Assembly (NCBI GenBank): GCA_002307215.1
Contig: DBTU01000056.1
Span: 62,404-104,383 of the forward strand
From: Lachnoclostridium sp. UBA1308
Lineage (GTDB): Bacteria > Bacillota > Clostridia > Lachnospirales > Lachnospiraceae
Direction of reading: 5' to 3'
Length of the DNA: 41,980 bases
Below, piece after piece: positions 24,593-33,780 of this stretch; the first letter of the stretch is position 1; every line of letters starts with the position of its first letter. The notes under the pieces are model-generated. The model did no database searches. It saw only the letters and a list, made by a program, of their open reading frames with translations, and had not been told where the DNA came from. Made by a program: the position numbers and the translations under genes.

Positions 24593-25333
24593 CTACATAT
24601 CCTCTAGCAACCATCTTTGTCCTTCCTGATTGATGTCTAAGATTTTCGTATTCTTTGTATCTATGCCTCTTTCTTTTATAAACCGTTGAATTATCTCTGT
24701 CTTATCCCAAAAATGCATAGGAAATACATATCTGATCTTTGCTGTATTCAAAAGGCTTTCCATCCCCATATAATAATACTCTTCCTGTCTGGGATCCAGA
24801 GGAGCAAAGGCTATGTCGATTGGGATACCCGCTAAAACCTCCATCTCTTTCCTAAAGTTAGCAGTCATATTATTATTATACTGCTTTGTCTCCGTTTTCC
24901 ATACCCAAAGATTTAAATCTCCTGCATGATAAATGGTTTTTCCCTTATAAAGAAGTAGAAACGCGACTCCACAGTCCGTGGATTTCAATGTTTTCAGCTG
25001 AATACTATCATGATTGGTGTCAAATAATTCGAATCCACTTCCCGGCTTAACGGATACTATTCTATTACTCATATCATCCTTAATTCCCATTCTCTTGAAA
25101 TTAATACGATTCTGATTGATATCGGACGACAATACATATTCAATATTTTTATATTTATTGTATAATTGAAAGATTTCAGGATTATAATGATCCGCATGCT
25201 TATGACTTGCAAATACTATAATTTTTTTATCCGCATTCATTACAGGTATTTGACCTTTATAATAATCGAATAACCAATAGCAGGATTCCCATTCCATCAT
25301 AAACCCGCTATGACCAATGTATGTAACTTCCAA
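24593..25333 (-). CDS. MBL-fold metal-dependent hydrolase
   Basis: 246-aa metallo-beta-lactamase-fold protein. The first strand is VTYIGHSGFMMEW and the metal motif HxHxDH appears as ASHKHADHYNP near residue 63; later ligands are in TIYHAGDLNLW and FPMHFWD. It resembles UlaG-like or L-ascorbate-6-phosphate lactonase-type small MBL proteins, but no substrate can be named. The likely start is TTG 25333, with GAGG 7 nt upstream; GTG 25342 lies inside that ribosome site. Soluble and cytosolic. Confidence 0.85.
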   Translation of the reverse strand: MEVTYIGHSGFMMEWESCYWLFDYYKGQIPVMNADKKIIVFASHKHADHYNPEIFQLYNKYKNIEYVLSSDINQNRINFKRMGIKDDMSNRIVSVKPGSGFELFDTNHDSIQLKTLKSTDCGVAFLLLYKGKTIYHAGDLNLWVWKTETKQYNNNMTANFRKEMEVLAGIPIDIAFAPLDPRQEEYYYMGMESLLNTAKIRYVFPMHFWDKTEIIQRFIKERGIDTKNTKILDINQEGQRWLLEDM

Positions 25334-25532
25334 ATCATGCACCTCTACTTTCTTAAATGAATAGAACCCACTTTGTACATCCTGACAGGAAAAGCGACAT
25401 AATTCTTGTTACATTTTACAATATCTCTGAATTTTAATCAATCAAGCAATAAATGTCATTGACGTCTCTTCCACTTTTATTAAAACTATTTGTTTATTTT
25501 TGGTTAAGTTGTACATTTTTACAAGAATTTCA

Positions 25533-25561
25533 TTGTAATATTCCTTTGATTGTATTATAAC
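25533..25561 (+). promoter_or_regulatory. Sigma-A promoter of the pyrophosphatase gene
   Basis: -35 TTGTAA (25533-25538), 17-nt spacer, -10 TATAAC (25556-25561), about 38 bp before ATG 25599. The rest of the 265-bp gap back to the MBL gene shows nothing clear. Confidence 0.6.
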
Positions 25562-25598
25562 TATAGTATGTATTAAAAGTAAGAAAGGAGAGGTCTTT

Positions 25599-28004
25599 AT
25601 GTTTAATTATGTTCTAGCTTCAGCCGGCTCGGATGTCGATCTTAATGTACCACCGCTTAGCTCCGGCCAAAACACTATGCTGATTTTCGGCATATTCATT
25701 TGTTTATTGGGTATTATTTTTGGGGTAGTTCAATTTACGCAAATCAGAAAAATTCCCGCACACAAATCTATGCTCGATGTATCAAAAATTATCTATGAAA
25801 CCTGTAAGACTTATTTAATCCAGCAGGGTAAATTTTTACTGATTCTATTTGCTTTTATCGCTGTATGTATTGCCTTCTACTTTGGTTTCTTGAACGGCAA
25901 AGGAGTTGGCGGAACATTATTTATTCTGTGCTTTACTGTACTTGGTATGTTGGGGTCATACTGTGTAGCTTGGTTTGGTATGAGAATTAACACATATGCG
26001 AATAGCCGCATGGCATTTTATGCTTTAAGACGTAATCCGATGAAACTGATGCAAATACCGATGAATTCCGGTATGAGTATCGGTGTGCTTCTTATCAGCG
26101 TTGAATTATCAATGATGCTTGTTATTCTTGTCTTTGTACCGCGTGATCTTGCAGGAGCCAGCTTTATTGGATTTGCCATCGGTGAATCTCTGGGTGCCAG
26201 TGCACTCCGTATTGCAGGTGGTATTTTTACAAAAATAGCAGATATCGGTTCTGATTTAATGAAAATATTTTTCAAAATAAAAGAAGATGATCCTCGTAAT
26301 CCCGGAGTTATTGCAGACTGTACCGGTGATAACGCCGGCGACAGTGTGGGTCCGACCGCTGACGGTTTTGAAACCTATGGCGTTACCGGAGTTGCACTCA
26401 TTTCCTTTATCTGTCTGGCAGTTGGCGGACAGTTTGGTGATCAGGCAGTTCTCATACAGACAAACCTTTTAACCTGGATATTTGTAATGAGAATATTAAT
26501 GGTAATTTCCTCTGTAGCTTCCTTCTATATTAACAAACTGATCAGTAATGTAATGTATAGTAAAAAGGATAAAATTGATTTTGAGCGTCCTCTTTCTAAT
26601 TTAATTTGGATTGCTTCTATATTCTCCATTATCCTTACCTTCATTGCAAGCTACTTCTTAATCGGACCAAGCAGTGAAGTGTATCAATTTGGAAGTAACC
26701 TATGGATTGTCTTATCAGCTATCATTAGCTGCGGTACCTTGGGTGCTGCCCTGATTCCTGAATTCACTAAAATCTTTACCAGTACAAACTCCGCTCATGT
26801 TAAAGAAGTTGTTAATGCCTCCAAGGAAGGCGGACCCTCACTAAATATTCTTACCGGTTTCGTTGCCGGTAACTTCAGTGCTTTCTGGATTGGTCTTGTA
26901 TTTGTAGTTCTAATGTTTATTGCTTACTTTGCCAGCACCTTTGGTTTAGGTGACATTATGAATTATCCTTCTGTATTCGCATTTGGACTTGTTGCTTTTG
27001 GATTTCTTAGTGTTGGTCCGATTACGATAGCAGTAGACAGTTATGGACCTGTTACGGATAATGCACAGTCTGTGTATGAATTATCCTTAATTGAAGAAAT
27101 TCCTGATATTGCTAACAAAATTGAGAAAGAATTTGGATTTAAACCGGATTTTGAAGTAGCAAAGGATTATCTGGAGGCTAATGACGGTGCGGGAAATACC
27201 TTTAAGGCAACCGCAAAGCCTGTGCTGATCGGTACAGCTGTTGTTGGTGCGACCATAATGATTTTCTCACTGATCCTAATGATTGAGAAAACGCTGGGAA
27301 TCAAACCGGAAGAAATTCTTAATCTGTTAAATCCTTTTACGATTCTCGGTTTTATGTGTGGCGGTGCAGTCGTTTTCTGGTTCACCGGAGCGGCAACACA
27401 AGCAGTTTCTACCGGTGCCTACAGGGCAGTTGAATATATCAAAAAGAATATTCACCTGGATGAAAATGCAAGTCAGACTGCAGCGATTGAATCCTCAAAA
27501 GAGGTGGTAAAAATCTGTACCCAATATGCGCAAAAAGGTATGTTAAATATCTTTATTGCCATTTTCTCCTTTGCGCTTGCTTTTGCCTGTATTTTCACTC
27601 CGGCTGTAAGCGGAAATAATTCTCTCTCCTTCTTTATCTCATACCTGATCTCTATTGCCATATTTGGTCTGTTCCAGGCAGTATTTATGGCTAATGCAGG
27701 CGGCTGTTGGGATAATGCCAAGAAGGTTGTTGAGGTTGATTTAAAACAAAAGGGTACTCCTCTCCATGATGCTACCGTTATCGGTGACACAGTTGGCGAT
27801 CCATTTAAGGATACCTCCTCAGTAGCATTGAATCCGATCATTAAGTTTACTACTTTATTTGGAACTTTGGCAATGGAAATTGCTATTTCCGCAAAATTCC
27901 AACACATAGCACCTTTTGTAGGAATTTTCTTCCTCCTCGTTGCACTTGTATTTGTATGGCGTTCCTTCTATCGTATGAGAATCTCAGATAAAGGAATCGT
28001 ATAA
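25599..28004 (+). CDS. hppA: Divergent membrane-bound ion-pumping pyrophosphatase
   Basis: 801-aa multi-pass membrane protein that couples PPi hydrolysis to H+ and/or Na+ pumping. Seen: EDDPRNPGVIAD followed by GDNAGDSVG and ADGFETYG near residues 229-260, VDSYGPVTDNAQSVYE, NAGGCWDNAKK, and IGDTVGDPFKDTSS near the C-terminus. GNTFKATAK carries Lys at the position typical of K+-independent enzymes. Odd: the catalytic DX7KXE motif, normally DVGADLVGKVE, reads DIGSDLMKIFF, and several flanking positions differ (SSVALNPIIK for GPSLNILIK). This points to the divergent mPPase clade rather than the classical H+-PPases. Strong AAGGAG ribosome site; monocistronic with a terminator right after. Confidence 0.92.
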   Translation: MFNYVLASAGSDVDLNVPPLSSGQNTMLIFGIFICLLGIIFGVVQFTQIRKIPAHKSMLDVSKIIYETCKTYLIQQGKFLLILFAFIAVCIAFYFGFLNGKGVGGTLFILCFTVLGMLGSYCVAWFGMRINTYANSRMAFYALRRNPMKLMQIPMNSGMSIGVLLISVELSMMLVILVFVPRDLAGASFIGFAIGESLGASALRIAGGIFTKIADIGSDLMKIFFKIKEDDPRNPGVIADCTGDNAGDSVGPTADGFETYGVTGVALISFICLAVGGQFGDQAVLIQTNLLTWIFVMRILMVISSVASFYINKLISNVMYSKKDKIDFERPLSNLIWIASIFSIILTFIASYFLIGPSSEVYQFGSNLWIVLSAIISCGTLGAALIPEFTKIFTSTNSAHVKEVVNASKEGGPSLNILTGFVAGNFSAFWIGLVFVVLMFIAYFASTFGLGDIMNYPSVFAFGLVAFGFLSVGPITIAVDSYGPVTDNAQSVYELSLIEEIPDIANKIEKEFGFKPDFEVAKDYLEANDGAGNTFKATAKPVLIGTAVVGATIMIFSLILMIEKTLGIKPEEILNLLNPFTILGFMCGGAVVFWFTGAATQAVSTGAYRAVEYIKKNIHLDENASQTAAIESSKEVVKICTQYAQKGMLNIFIAIFSFALAFACIFTPAVSGNNSLSFFISYLISIAIFGLFQAVFMANAGGCWDNAKKVVEVDLKQKGTPLHDATVIGDTVGDPFKDTSSVALNPIIKFTTLFGTLAMEIAISAKFQHIAPFVGIFFLLVALVFVWRSFYRMRISDKGIV

Positions 28005-28017
28005 GTTTAGCTTATTA

Positions 28018-28050
28018 CAAATGAGGCTGTCGCAAAAACAGCCTCATTTG
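28018..28050. terminator. Bidirectional terminator after the pyrophosphatase gene
   Basis: Perfect 13-bp stem CAAATGAGGCTGT / ACAGCCTCATTTG with a 7-nt loop and TTTATTCTT after it on the + strand. It also sits just beyond the stop of the converging L,D-transpeptidase gene. Confidence 0.85.
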
Positions 28051-28051
28051 T

Positions 28052-29446
28052 TTATTCTTCATAGCATATCACAGGAATTCCTTCCTCAATATTTTCATAT
28101 ATTTTTTTTGCCAAATATACGGGAGCATTTACACATCCATGCGTTCCTTTATGTTTGTAAATCTCTCCTCCGAAGGAATGTCTCCATTTGGCATCATGAA
28201 TCCCCATATTCCCGTAAAATGGCATCCAATAAGTCACTTGCACTTCATAACCGGGCCCTTTTAAGGTTGCCAACTTCTGTTTGTAAACGATCATGTAAGT
28301 TCCGAGAACAGTTGCATTTCCCCTATTCGGATTACCGGTAACGACTGCTCCATCCGTTATTAGCTTACCCTCTTTATAAAACCACAGATGTTGCCTTGTG
28401 ATATTAATCTCAATATAGGTATTGCCGATATCATCCTCCCCTTGGCATAAGGCTGTCTGAGTATAAATAGGTTCTCTTTCCATCACTTCACCAAGACTTA
28501 TATAGTTCAGTATGGCTTCTACTTCAGAATCCCGATTAATCTTCCATCCATAAAGCCCACCCTTAATCGTTATGATTTTCCCTTCAAAGGTTGTGAACTT
28601 TCTTTCTATTCCCACAGTATCATACTTTTTTCCAAGCGAAGTAACGAAATCAACAACTGCTTTTTTATTTATTTCCACATCTATATCATCATCCACTTTG
28701 AGCCACCGGCTGATCATAGCTCCATCTAATAATTCTGTATCGTTACCAATTTTGTATACTATCATAGCAGATATATATTTATTCAACAATTTCGCAGTCT
28801 TTTTGGTCTTTGAAGAGCTTAGTGTATACCTCGGATTTTCATAACAGGAATTTGCATCTAGGTTTAGCTCTTCTTTTCCTTGCAAGATACTCGCCTTTAC
28901 AGTTTTATACAATTTGCTTTTATCAGGTTTGTCGCCGAATTCCGCCTGAATCACTTGATATGCTCCGTTCAGATAACGAAAGCTTACATTCCGAGGTCTT
29001 ATATAGTCCTTCTTAACGCAGCACAATTCATTTATTTTCTGTTTATATTCATCTTTATTATAAGTATATAGATCCTTGACATTATATTGTTGATTCATAA
29101 ACAATGCACAAACCCAATTCCAGGATTTCTGCTTATGATCAATTTGTGAAATGCTGTTATTCTTTCTTACCCGCATTCCTATATCCTGTCCCTTAATTAT
29201 TTCCGTTTCATTATTTCTCTCTAATAATCGTAACTCATATCCGTCTATGTAAGATTTGATAATTTGATCGGCATCCTCCTGTGTTCTCAGGGAAACATTC
29301 ACTCCATTGATAATCGTATGAAGGAAATAATGATTTGCGAAATAAATACATCCCAGAAAATATATGATTAGCAAAGAAGCGATTAAAATTAACGTTTTCC
29401 CGATTATCCTGCGTTTCAGTAACCCTAATAAGTAATCGTTACTCAT
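28052..29446 (-). CDS. L,D-transpeptidase (YkuD) with PG-binding domain
   Basis: 464-aa membrane-anchored cell-wall enzyme. A single N-terminal membrane helix (residues ~16-38) is followed by a PG_binding_4-like region (INGVNVSLRTQEDADQII onward) and a C-terminal YkuD domain from about residue 345 (ITRQHLWFYKEGKLITDGAV). The active site is complete: GIHDAKWRHSFGG with the His and GTHGCVNAP with the nucleophile Cys near 439. It would form 3-3 peptide cross-links in peptidoglycan outside the membrane. Length and layout match clostridial L,D-transpeptidases. ATG 29446 follows AAAGG. It is probably transcribed on its own. Confidence 0.93.
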   Translation of the reverse strand: MSNDYLLGLLKRRIIGKTLILIASLLIIYFLGCIYFANHYFLHTIINGVNVSLRTQEDADQIIKSYIDGYELRLLERNNETEIIKGQDIGMRVRKNNSISQIDHKQKSWNWVCALFMNQQYNVKDLYTYNKDEYKQKINELCCVKKDYIRPRNVSFRYLNGAYQVIQAEFGDKPDKSKLYKTVKASILQGKEELNLDANSCYENPRYTLSSSKTKKTAKLLNKYISAMIVYKIGNDTELLDGAMISRWLKVDDDIDVEINKKAVVDFVTSLGKKYDTVGIERKFTTFEGKIITIKGGLYGWKINRDSEVEAILNYISLGEVMEREPIYTQTALCQGEDDIGNTYIEINITRQHLWFYKEGKLITDGAVVTGNPNRGNATVLGTYMIVYKQKLATLKGPGYEVQVTYWMPFYGNMGIHDAKWRHSFGGEIYKHKGTHGCVNAPVYLAKKIYENIEEGIPVICYEE

Positions 29447-29511
29447 GCTCAGATACCTTTCAGATAAGCAATATGACTAATCTATCATATGTGAATATAT
29501 GAATATTTAAG

Positions 29512-30702
29512 CTAGTTAATTATCTTATATCCGGAATTTTGGATGTGTTTATGATACACATTAAAGACCACCATCGATACCAACACAAGAACTGCACATG
29601 AAACATACATTACAGTATAGTTAAAGCAGGATGAGATTGCTCCACCGATAATCGGACCTACTCCCTGCCCGATATCCGCTCCGATAAAAAATGTACTTGT
29701 AGCTACTCCCACCCTACTTGCATCCACGCTCTTAATACATTCCGTCTGAAGTGATATTTGACCTGTTCCCTGTCCTATGGATTTTAGTACCGCTGCAACA
29801 ATCAGCAGACTTAACACAGGTGCTATTCCGATCAGAACCATGGATATTGCAGTTATAATCAGAGAAATATTCACGACGAGCGCCAATCCCTGCTTATCTA
29901 CAATCCGTCCTACAAACAAGCGGAGTACAAATAGTACAAGCGCTCCGACAGAAAAAAAGATGCTGACACCTGATATGTGTCTTTCCTTTCCTAATAGAAT
30001 GAGAAACGAGTTAACTATTCCATTGCCGAAGGAAAACATGCCTCCGATGATTGCATATACGATGACTTCTTTTGCAATTAAGGATTCGAGGCGTATCTTC
30101 GTCCTTGGTTTACGTAACGTCCTGTCAGTCTTGGGATAAGAAAAGAACACCATCATAACAACTGCCAGGAACGACGAGAAAGCAATCATCAGGAACATCG
30201 ATTGGAAGCCTATTTTATCTGCCAAATATAATCCAAGATTCGGTCCAATGACCTGGGCTATTACCTGTCCCATCCCATAATATCCAATTCCTTCTCCGAG
30301 TCGTTCTTTCGGGATAAATTCAGCAACCAGAGCGATATTAGCCGTACTACTGAGTCCAAAGGCAATTCCATGAAGTACCCGAAAAAAGAATAGTACCGGG
30401 ATAGTGAAGGAGAGCGCATATCCCAGGACTGATAGCCCCATCAAGATATTTGCAATGATACAAAGATTCTTTTTATTAAAAATGTCCACCGACATACCTG
30501 CAAATGGACGTACCACCAGAGCCGCAATTGAAAATATTCCGGCTATCACGCCGGCAATGGCTAGGGAATTATTGATCTCCATCGCATAATTTGAAATCAT
30601 GACATAAACCATATTAAAGCCCATGGAGGTCAATATACTTATCATAAACAGAAAAATATATGATTTATTCCACAAAGCATTGACATTATTCTTTTTACTC
30701 AT
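29512..30702 (-). CDS. MFS transporter of the glycan operon
   Basis: 396-aa major facilitator superfamily permease with about twelve hydrophobic helices. It shows the MFS loop 2-3 motif as RPFAGMSVDIFNKKN near residue 65 and its half-2 counterpart LRLFVGRIVDKQG. Drug, sugar or oligosaccharide substrates cannot be told apart by sequence. The gene starts inside the last codons of the GH51 gene (8-bp overlap, GAGGTG ribosome site), so it is translated with the arabinofuranosidase. The most natural reading is uptake of arabinose-bearing oligosaccharides, or export of a product. The last gene of the operon; no strong terminator follows in the 65 bp before the L,D-transpeptidase gene. Confidence 0.88.
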   Translation of the reverse strand: MSKKNNVNALWNKSYIFLFMISILTSMGFNMVYVMISNYAMEINNSLAIAGVIAGIFSIAALVVRPFAGMSVDIFNKKNLCIIANILMGLSVLGYALSFTIPVLFFFRVLHGIAFGLSSTANIALVAEFIPKERLGEGIGYYGMGQVIAQVIGPNLGLYLADKIGFQSMFLMIAFSSFLAVVMMVFFSYPKTDRTLRKPRTKIRLESLIAKEVIVYAIIGGMFSFGNGIVNSFLILLGKERHISGVSIFFSVGALVLFVLRLFVGRIVDKQGLALVVNISLIITAISMVLIGIAPVLSLLIVAAVLKSIGQGTGQISLQTECIKSVDASRVGVATSTFFIGADIGQGVGPIIGGAISSCFNYTVMYVSCAVLVLVSMVVFNVYHKHIQNSGYKIIN

Positions 30703-32248
30703 TAATCACCTCATGAGTAGGCTGATTCTTCACACGGTAGCGAAGCACATTCCAACTGAGGGGTGGTAATACCAATTCGTCTGTTATAGTAATTTCCTTT
30801 GGAACAATCCTGTCAGGATTTCTGAAGGTATTTACAGCAAGAGGCTGGTCATCATGCATTTGTATATGTTGAAAAAGCTCTGCATGTTCAAATTGCAACA
30901 TGCAATCAAGGGCAACGCTTTCACGTAAATCCAGGTTGACTGCAAATACAGTAACGATTCCACTCTCTTCTTCATATACACCTGCCGTCTGGATAAATGG
31001 TTGCTCACCAAAACGATCAGTTCTCTTATTCGGGCTTTCCAGTGCCGTGTGCAGAGCTACGCCCTTAGCATAAGTGGCAACTTGCATAAAGGGATAGAAG
31101 GTAGACTGCCTAAATGCGCCTTCTGCGGTTACCCCGATTACACTGCCGATTACAATGGACTGACATGCAATTTTAACCCGGTCGCACTTATTAATAAAAG
31201 CGATGAGCAGACTTCCAAACAGTACCGCATCAATCAAATTCATCTCAGTTACACGTTTACCCTTTTCCGGCGGATTTCTCTCACTCCAATCAAGTCCCTC
31301 CGCTACTGCGGTCTGACTGGACATGATCCCCCACTCGTCAAAACAGATATTGATCGTTTTATCCGAGTATTTCATTCCTTTTACATAATCAGCGGCAGCA
31401 CAAACTGTATCAATGAATTGTGTCAAATCTTTGGAAATATAGGGCAAATCCTCCGGGGTAAATTGAGACGGAAACATGGTGCCCTTTACACTTTCCGGAT
31501 CATAATTGTAGTAGCGATGCAGTGAAAGATAATCAACACTCTCATAGCAATGCTCTAATACGATGCGATCCCATTCCGGAAAGGAAGGGTGAGATTTATC
31601 GTTTGCGCAACTGCCACAAGCTACCAGTTCAATATTCGGATCAACGATACGCATCTGCTTTGCAGTCTCATAGGCAATTCGGCCATATTCAGCAGCTGTT
31701 TTTTCACCCATCTGCCAGGTACCGTCCATCTCATTGCCCAGACACCATAATTTGATTTCATATGGCTTTTCGTGTCCATACTGCTTACGCAAATCGCTAA
31801 AATATGTGCCACCTTCCATGTTGGTATACTCAATCTCGTAGGAAGCCTCCTCGGGAGTTCCCGTACCAAGGTTGACAGCAAGCACCGGTTCTGCGCCAAC
31901 TTTCTTGATCCAATCGGTATATTCGTCAATCCCCATTTGATTTGTCTCGATCATCTTCCAAGCCTTTTCAAAACGAACGGGACGATTTTCCTTCGGTCCG
32001 ATACCGTCCATCCAGTGATATGCCGAAACGAGATTACCACCGGGATAGCGAATTGCCGTTGTTTTCAGCTCTTTCATTAATTCAAGAACATCTTTTCGAA
32101 AGCCCTGCTCGTCAGCGGTCGGATGTTCGGGAGCATAAATACTTCCATATACTATATTGCGGATTGATTCTATAAACGTGCCAAAAATCCGATTATCTAC
32201 TTGAGCGATCGGAAAATCCTTGTCTAATTTCAGCCTTGCTCTTTTCAT
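30695..32248 (-). CDS. abfA: GH51 alpha-L-arabinofuranosidase
   Basis: 517-aa intracellular GH51 enzyme that removes terminal alpha-L-arabinofuranosyl groups from arabinoxylan, arabinan or arabinosylated oligosaccharides. Seen: the N-terminal IFGTFIES, RYPGGNLVSAYHW, the acid/base glutamate in WCLGNEMDGTW (Glu ~173) and the nucleophile in ICFDEWGIM (Glu ~305), then a C-terminal beta domain ending LPPLSWNVLRYRV. Length matches (about 500). ATG 32248 follows AGAGGA by about 8 nt; the earlier TTG is too close to it. No signal peptide, so it acts on imported sugars. Confidence 0.95.
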   Translation of the reverse strand: MKRARLKLDKDFPIAQVDNRIFGTFIESIRNIVYGSIYAPEHPTADEQGFRKDVLELMKELKTTAIRYPGGNLVSAYHWMDGIGPKENRPVRFEKAWKMIETNQMGIDEYTDWIKKVGAEPVLAVNLGTGTPEEASYEIEYTNMEGGTYFSDLRKQYGHEKPYEIKLWCLGNEMDGTWQMGEKTAAEYGRIAYETAKQMRIVDPNIELVACGSCANDKSHPSFPEWDRIVLEHCYESVDYLSLHRYYNYDPESVKGTMFPSQFTPEDLPYISKDLTQFIDTVCAAADYVKGMKYSDKTINICFDEWGIMSSQTAVAEGLDWSERNPPEKGKRVTEMNLIDAVLFGSLLIAFINKCDRVKIACQSIVIGSVIGVTAEGAFRQSTFYPFMQVATYAKGVALHTALESPNKRTDRFGEQPFIQTAGVYEEESGIVTVFAVNLDLRESVALDCMLQFEHAELFQHIQMHDDQPLAVNTFRNPDRIVPKEITITDELVLPPLSWNVLRYRVKNQPTHEVINE

Positions 32249-32308
32249 TTGCAAATTCCTCTTTTCCTTACTAACTTTTGCTACTTGATTTCGCTTATTT
32301 CCATCAAT

Positions 32309-33742
32309 CTAATTCATATGCTTCTTAACAACACTTACCAATCCGGTATTCTTTATGCAATTACGAAAAGCAAAGGAATCCATGATGCGATCTATTCTTT
32401 CTTCAGACATACCCTGAAACAGTTTCGCATAGGAGAATTGCATCAAACTTCCCGCAAACCCGGAGAGAGCTCTCTGCTTAAAGTAAGTATAAGCGGCATC
32501 AACATCAATCTCTTCATCACCAATCACCGTTTTCGCGTAACTTGCCAGATTTCTGATCATTTCCTTGGCAGGAGTCTCCGGTAGCCACCCCATCCACTGA
32601 TCCGTATCCAGAAGTCTCTTTGCTTCCAGCTCGTGCCTCACAAGCTGCATATAATCCGATTCGGGATCAAGCGTCACCCATCCCATAACACCTACATCCT
32701 TATAAGTCCATGTAGTCCAATGGGCTCCATATGTCTCAAATACTCCGAGCTGATCATCGAGAGCCCGCAATCTGTCTTGCGCTTCGTTTGCTGCTCCATT
32801 GAATACCGATCCGAATTCCCCGACCCACAGCGGAACCTTATGCTTCCTTGTAAACTGCGTTCCCTCATGGGATAAGAAGGTACTCACTTGCTTATCCTTA
32901 TCCCAAATAATTTGGTTAATCGTACCGGGATAGGAGCCGGGTCCAAATCCTGCTTCATTGTAATTATGGCTGCTATACGCCAGATTCTTCGTGAACGGTT
33001 CCTCAAAGCCAGCAAATAAGGCCGCAAAATAATCCCCTTCCAAGAATATAATATGCTCTGAATCTATCCTTCTGATTGCATCCACGACACGATGAAATAC
33101 CGGATTGATTTTATTCCAGGCAGGCTGATAGTTCTTCATGTCGGTGAATCTTCCTCTCGGAGCATTGCAAAGAGGCTCATTCATAACATCATATCCGGCA
33201 ACTGTGCGGTTATCCTTATATCTTCTCGCGAATTCCTCCCAGATTGCAACAAAACGGTCTATAAAATGAGGGTGCTCCCAAAAGCTTGCATGCGCACTGT
33301 CATTATCACAATGCCAATCCGTGTTCTGCCACCCATGGACTGCATGGAGATCAAGGATTGCATAAATTTCATATTTTTCACAGAGTGCTAGAATCTTATT
33401 TAATCTGGTGAAACCGGCTTCCTTATATTCAAATGGCTTACTATCATCCTCAAAATGTCTGTAATTCAAAGGAAGACGAATTACGGTTGAGCCGCATTCC
33501 TTAAGGAATTTGATATCATCTTCACCCAGCATATGATCTAACATACGATTGAAAAAGAAGTCAGCCTTACTGCTTCCTAAGGTTTCTGTCATAACCGAGC
33601 GAACTCCGATCTCGGAACCGGGATAACCGTTGATAAAGTTCTCCATGTTCATCCAACCGCCGACACAGGTACCACGTAGCTGAATTGGTTTACCACTTCC
33701 ATCCGTGATCTTTCCGTTCATAACCTGAAGCATATCCATCAT
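32309..33742 (-). CDS. GH5-family glycoside hydrolase, cytosolic
   Basis: 477-aa clan-A TIM-barrel hydrolase of family GH5. Seen: LRGTCVGGWMNMENF start, the RLPLNYRHF strand, acid/base Glu in YDVMNEPL (Glu ~189), the SSHNY stretch, and nucleophile Glu in LWVGEFGSVF (Glu ~309). The last ~120 residues form an extra helical extension of no known family. No signal peptide, which is unusual for an endo-glucanase and fits an enzyme acting on short oligosaccharides such as xyloglucan or mannan pieces, or an exo-type subfamily. ATG 33742 follows GTGAGG; upstream GTG overlaps that site. Between the esterase and arabinofuranosidase genes in the operon. Confidence 0.9.
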   Translation of the reverse strand: MMDMLQVMNGKITDGSGKPIQLRGTCVGGWMNMENFINGYPGSEIGVRSVMTETLGSSKADFFFNRMLDHMLGEDDIKFLKECGSTVIRLPLNYRHFEDDSKPFEYKEAGFTRLNKILALCEKYEIYAILDLHAVHGWQNTDWHCDNDSAHASFWEHPHFIDRFVAIWEEFARRYKDNRTVAGYDVMNEPLCNAPRGRFTDMKNYQPAWNKINPVFHRVVDAIRRIDSEHIIFLEGDYFAALFAGFEEPFTKNLAYSSHNYNEAGFGPGSYPGTINQIIWDKDKQVSTFLSHEGTQFTRKHKVPLWVGEFGSVFNGAANEAQDRLRALDDQLGVFETYGAHWTTWTYKDVGVMGWVTLDPESDYMQLVRHELEAKRLLDTDQWMGWLPETPAKEMIRNLASYAKTVIGDEEIDVDAAYTYFKQRALSGFAGSLMQFSYAKLFQGMSEERIDRIMDSFAFRNCIKNTGLVSVVKKHMN

Positions 33743-33780
33743 AAACATCCTCACTTTCTATCTTGTTAAAATTGTGTTCT

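Noticed and set aside
31001..31525. 174-codon + strand frame opposite the GH51 gene
   Set aside because: The GH51 catalytic blocks on the - strand cover the same DNA; the frame has no start context or family match.
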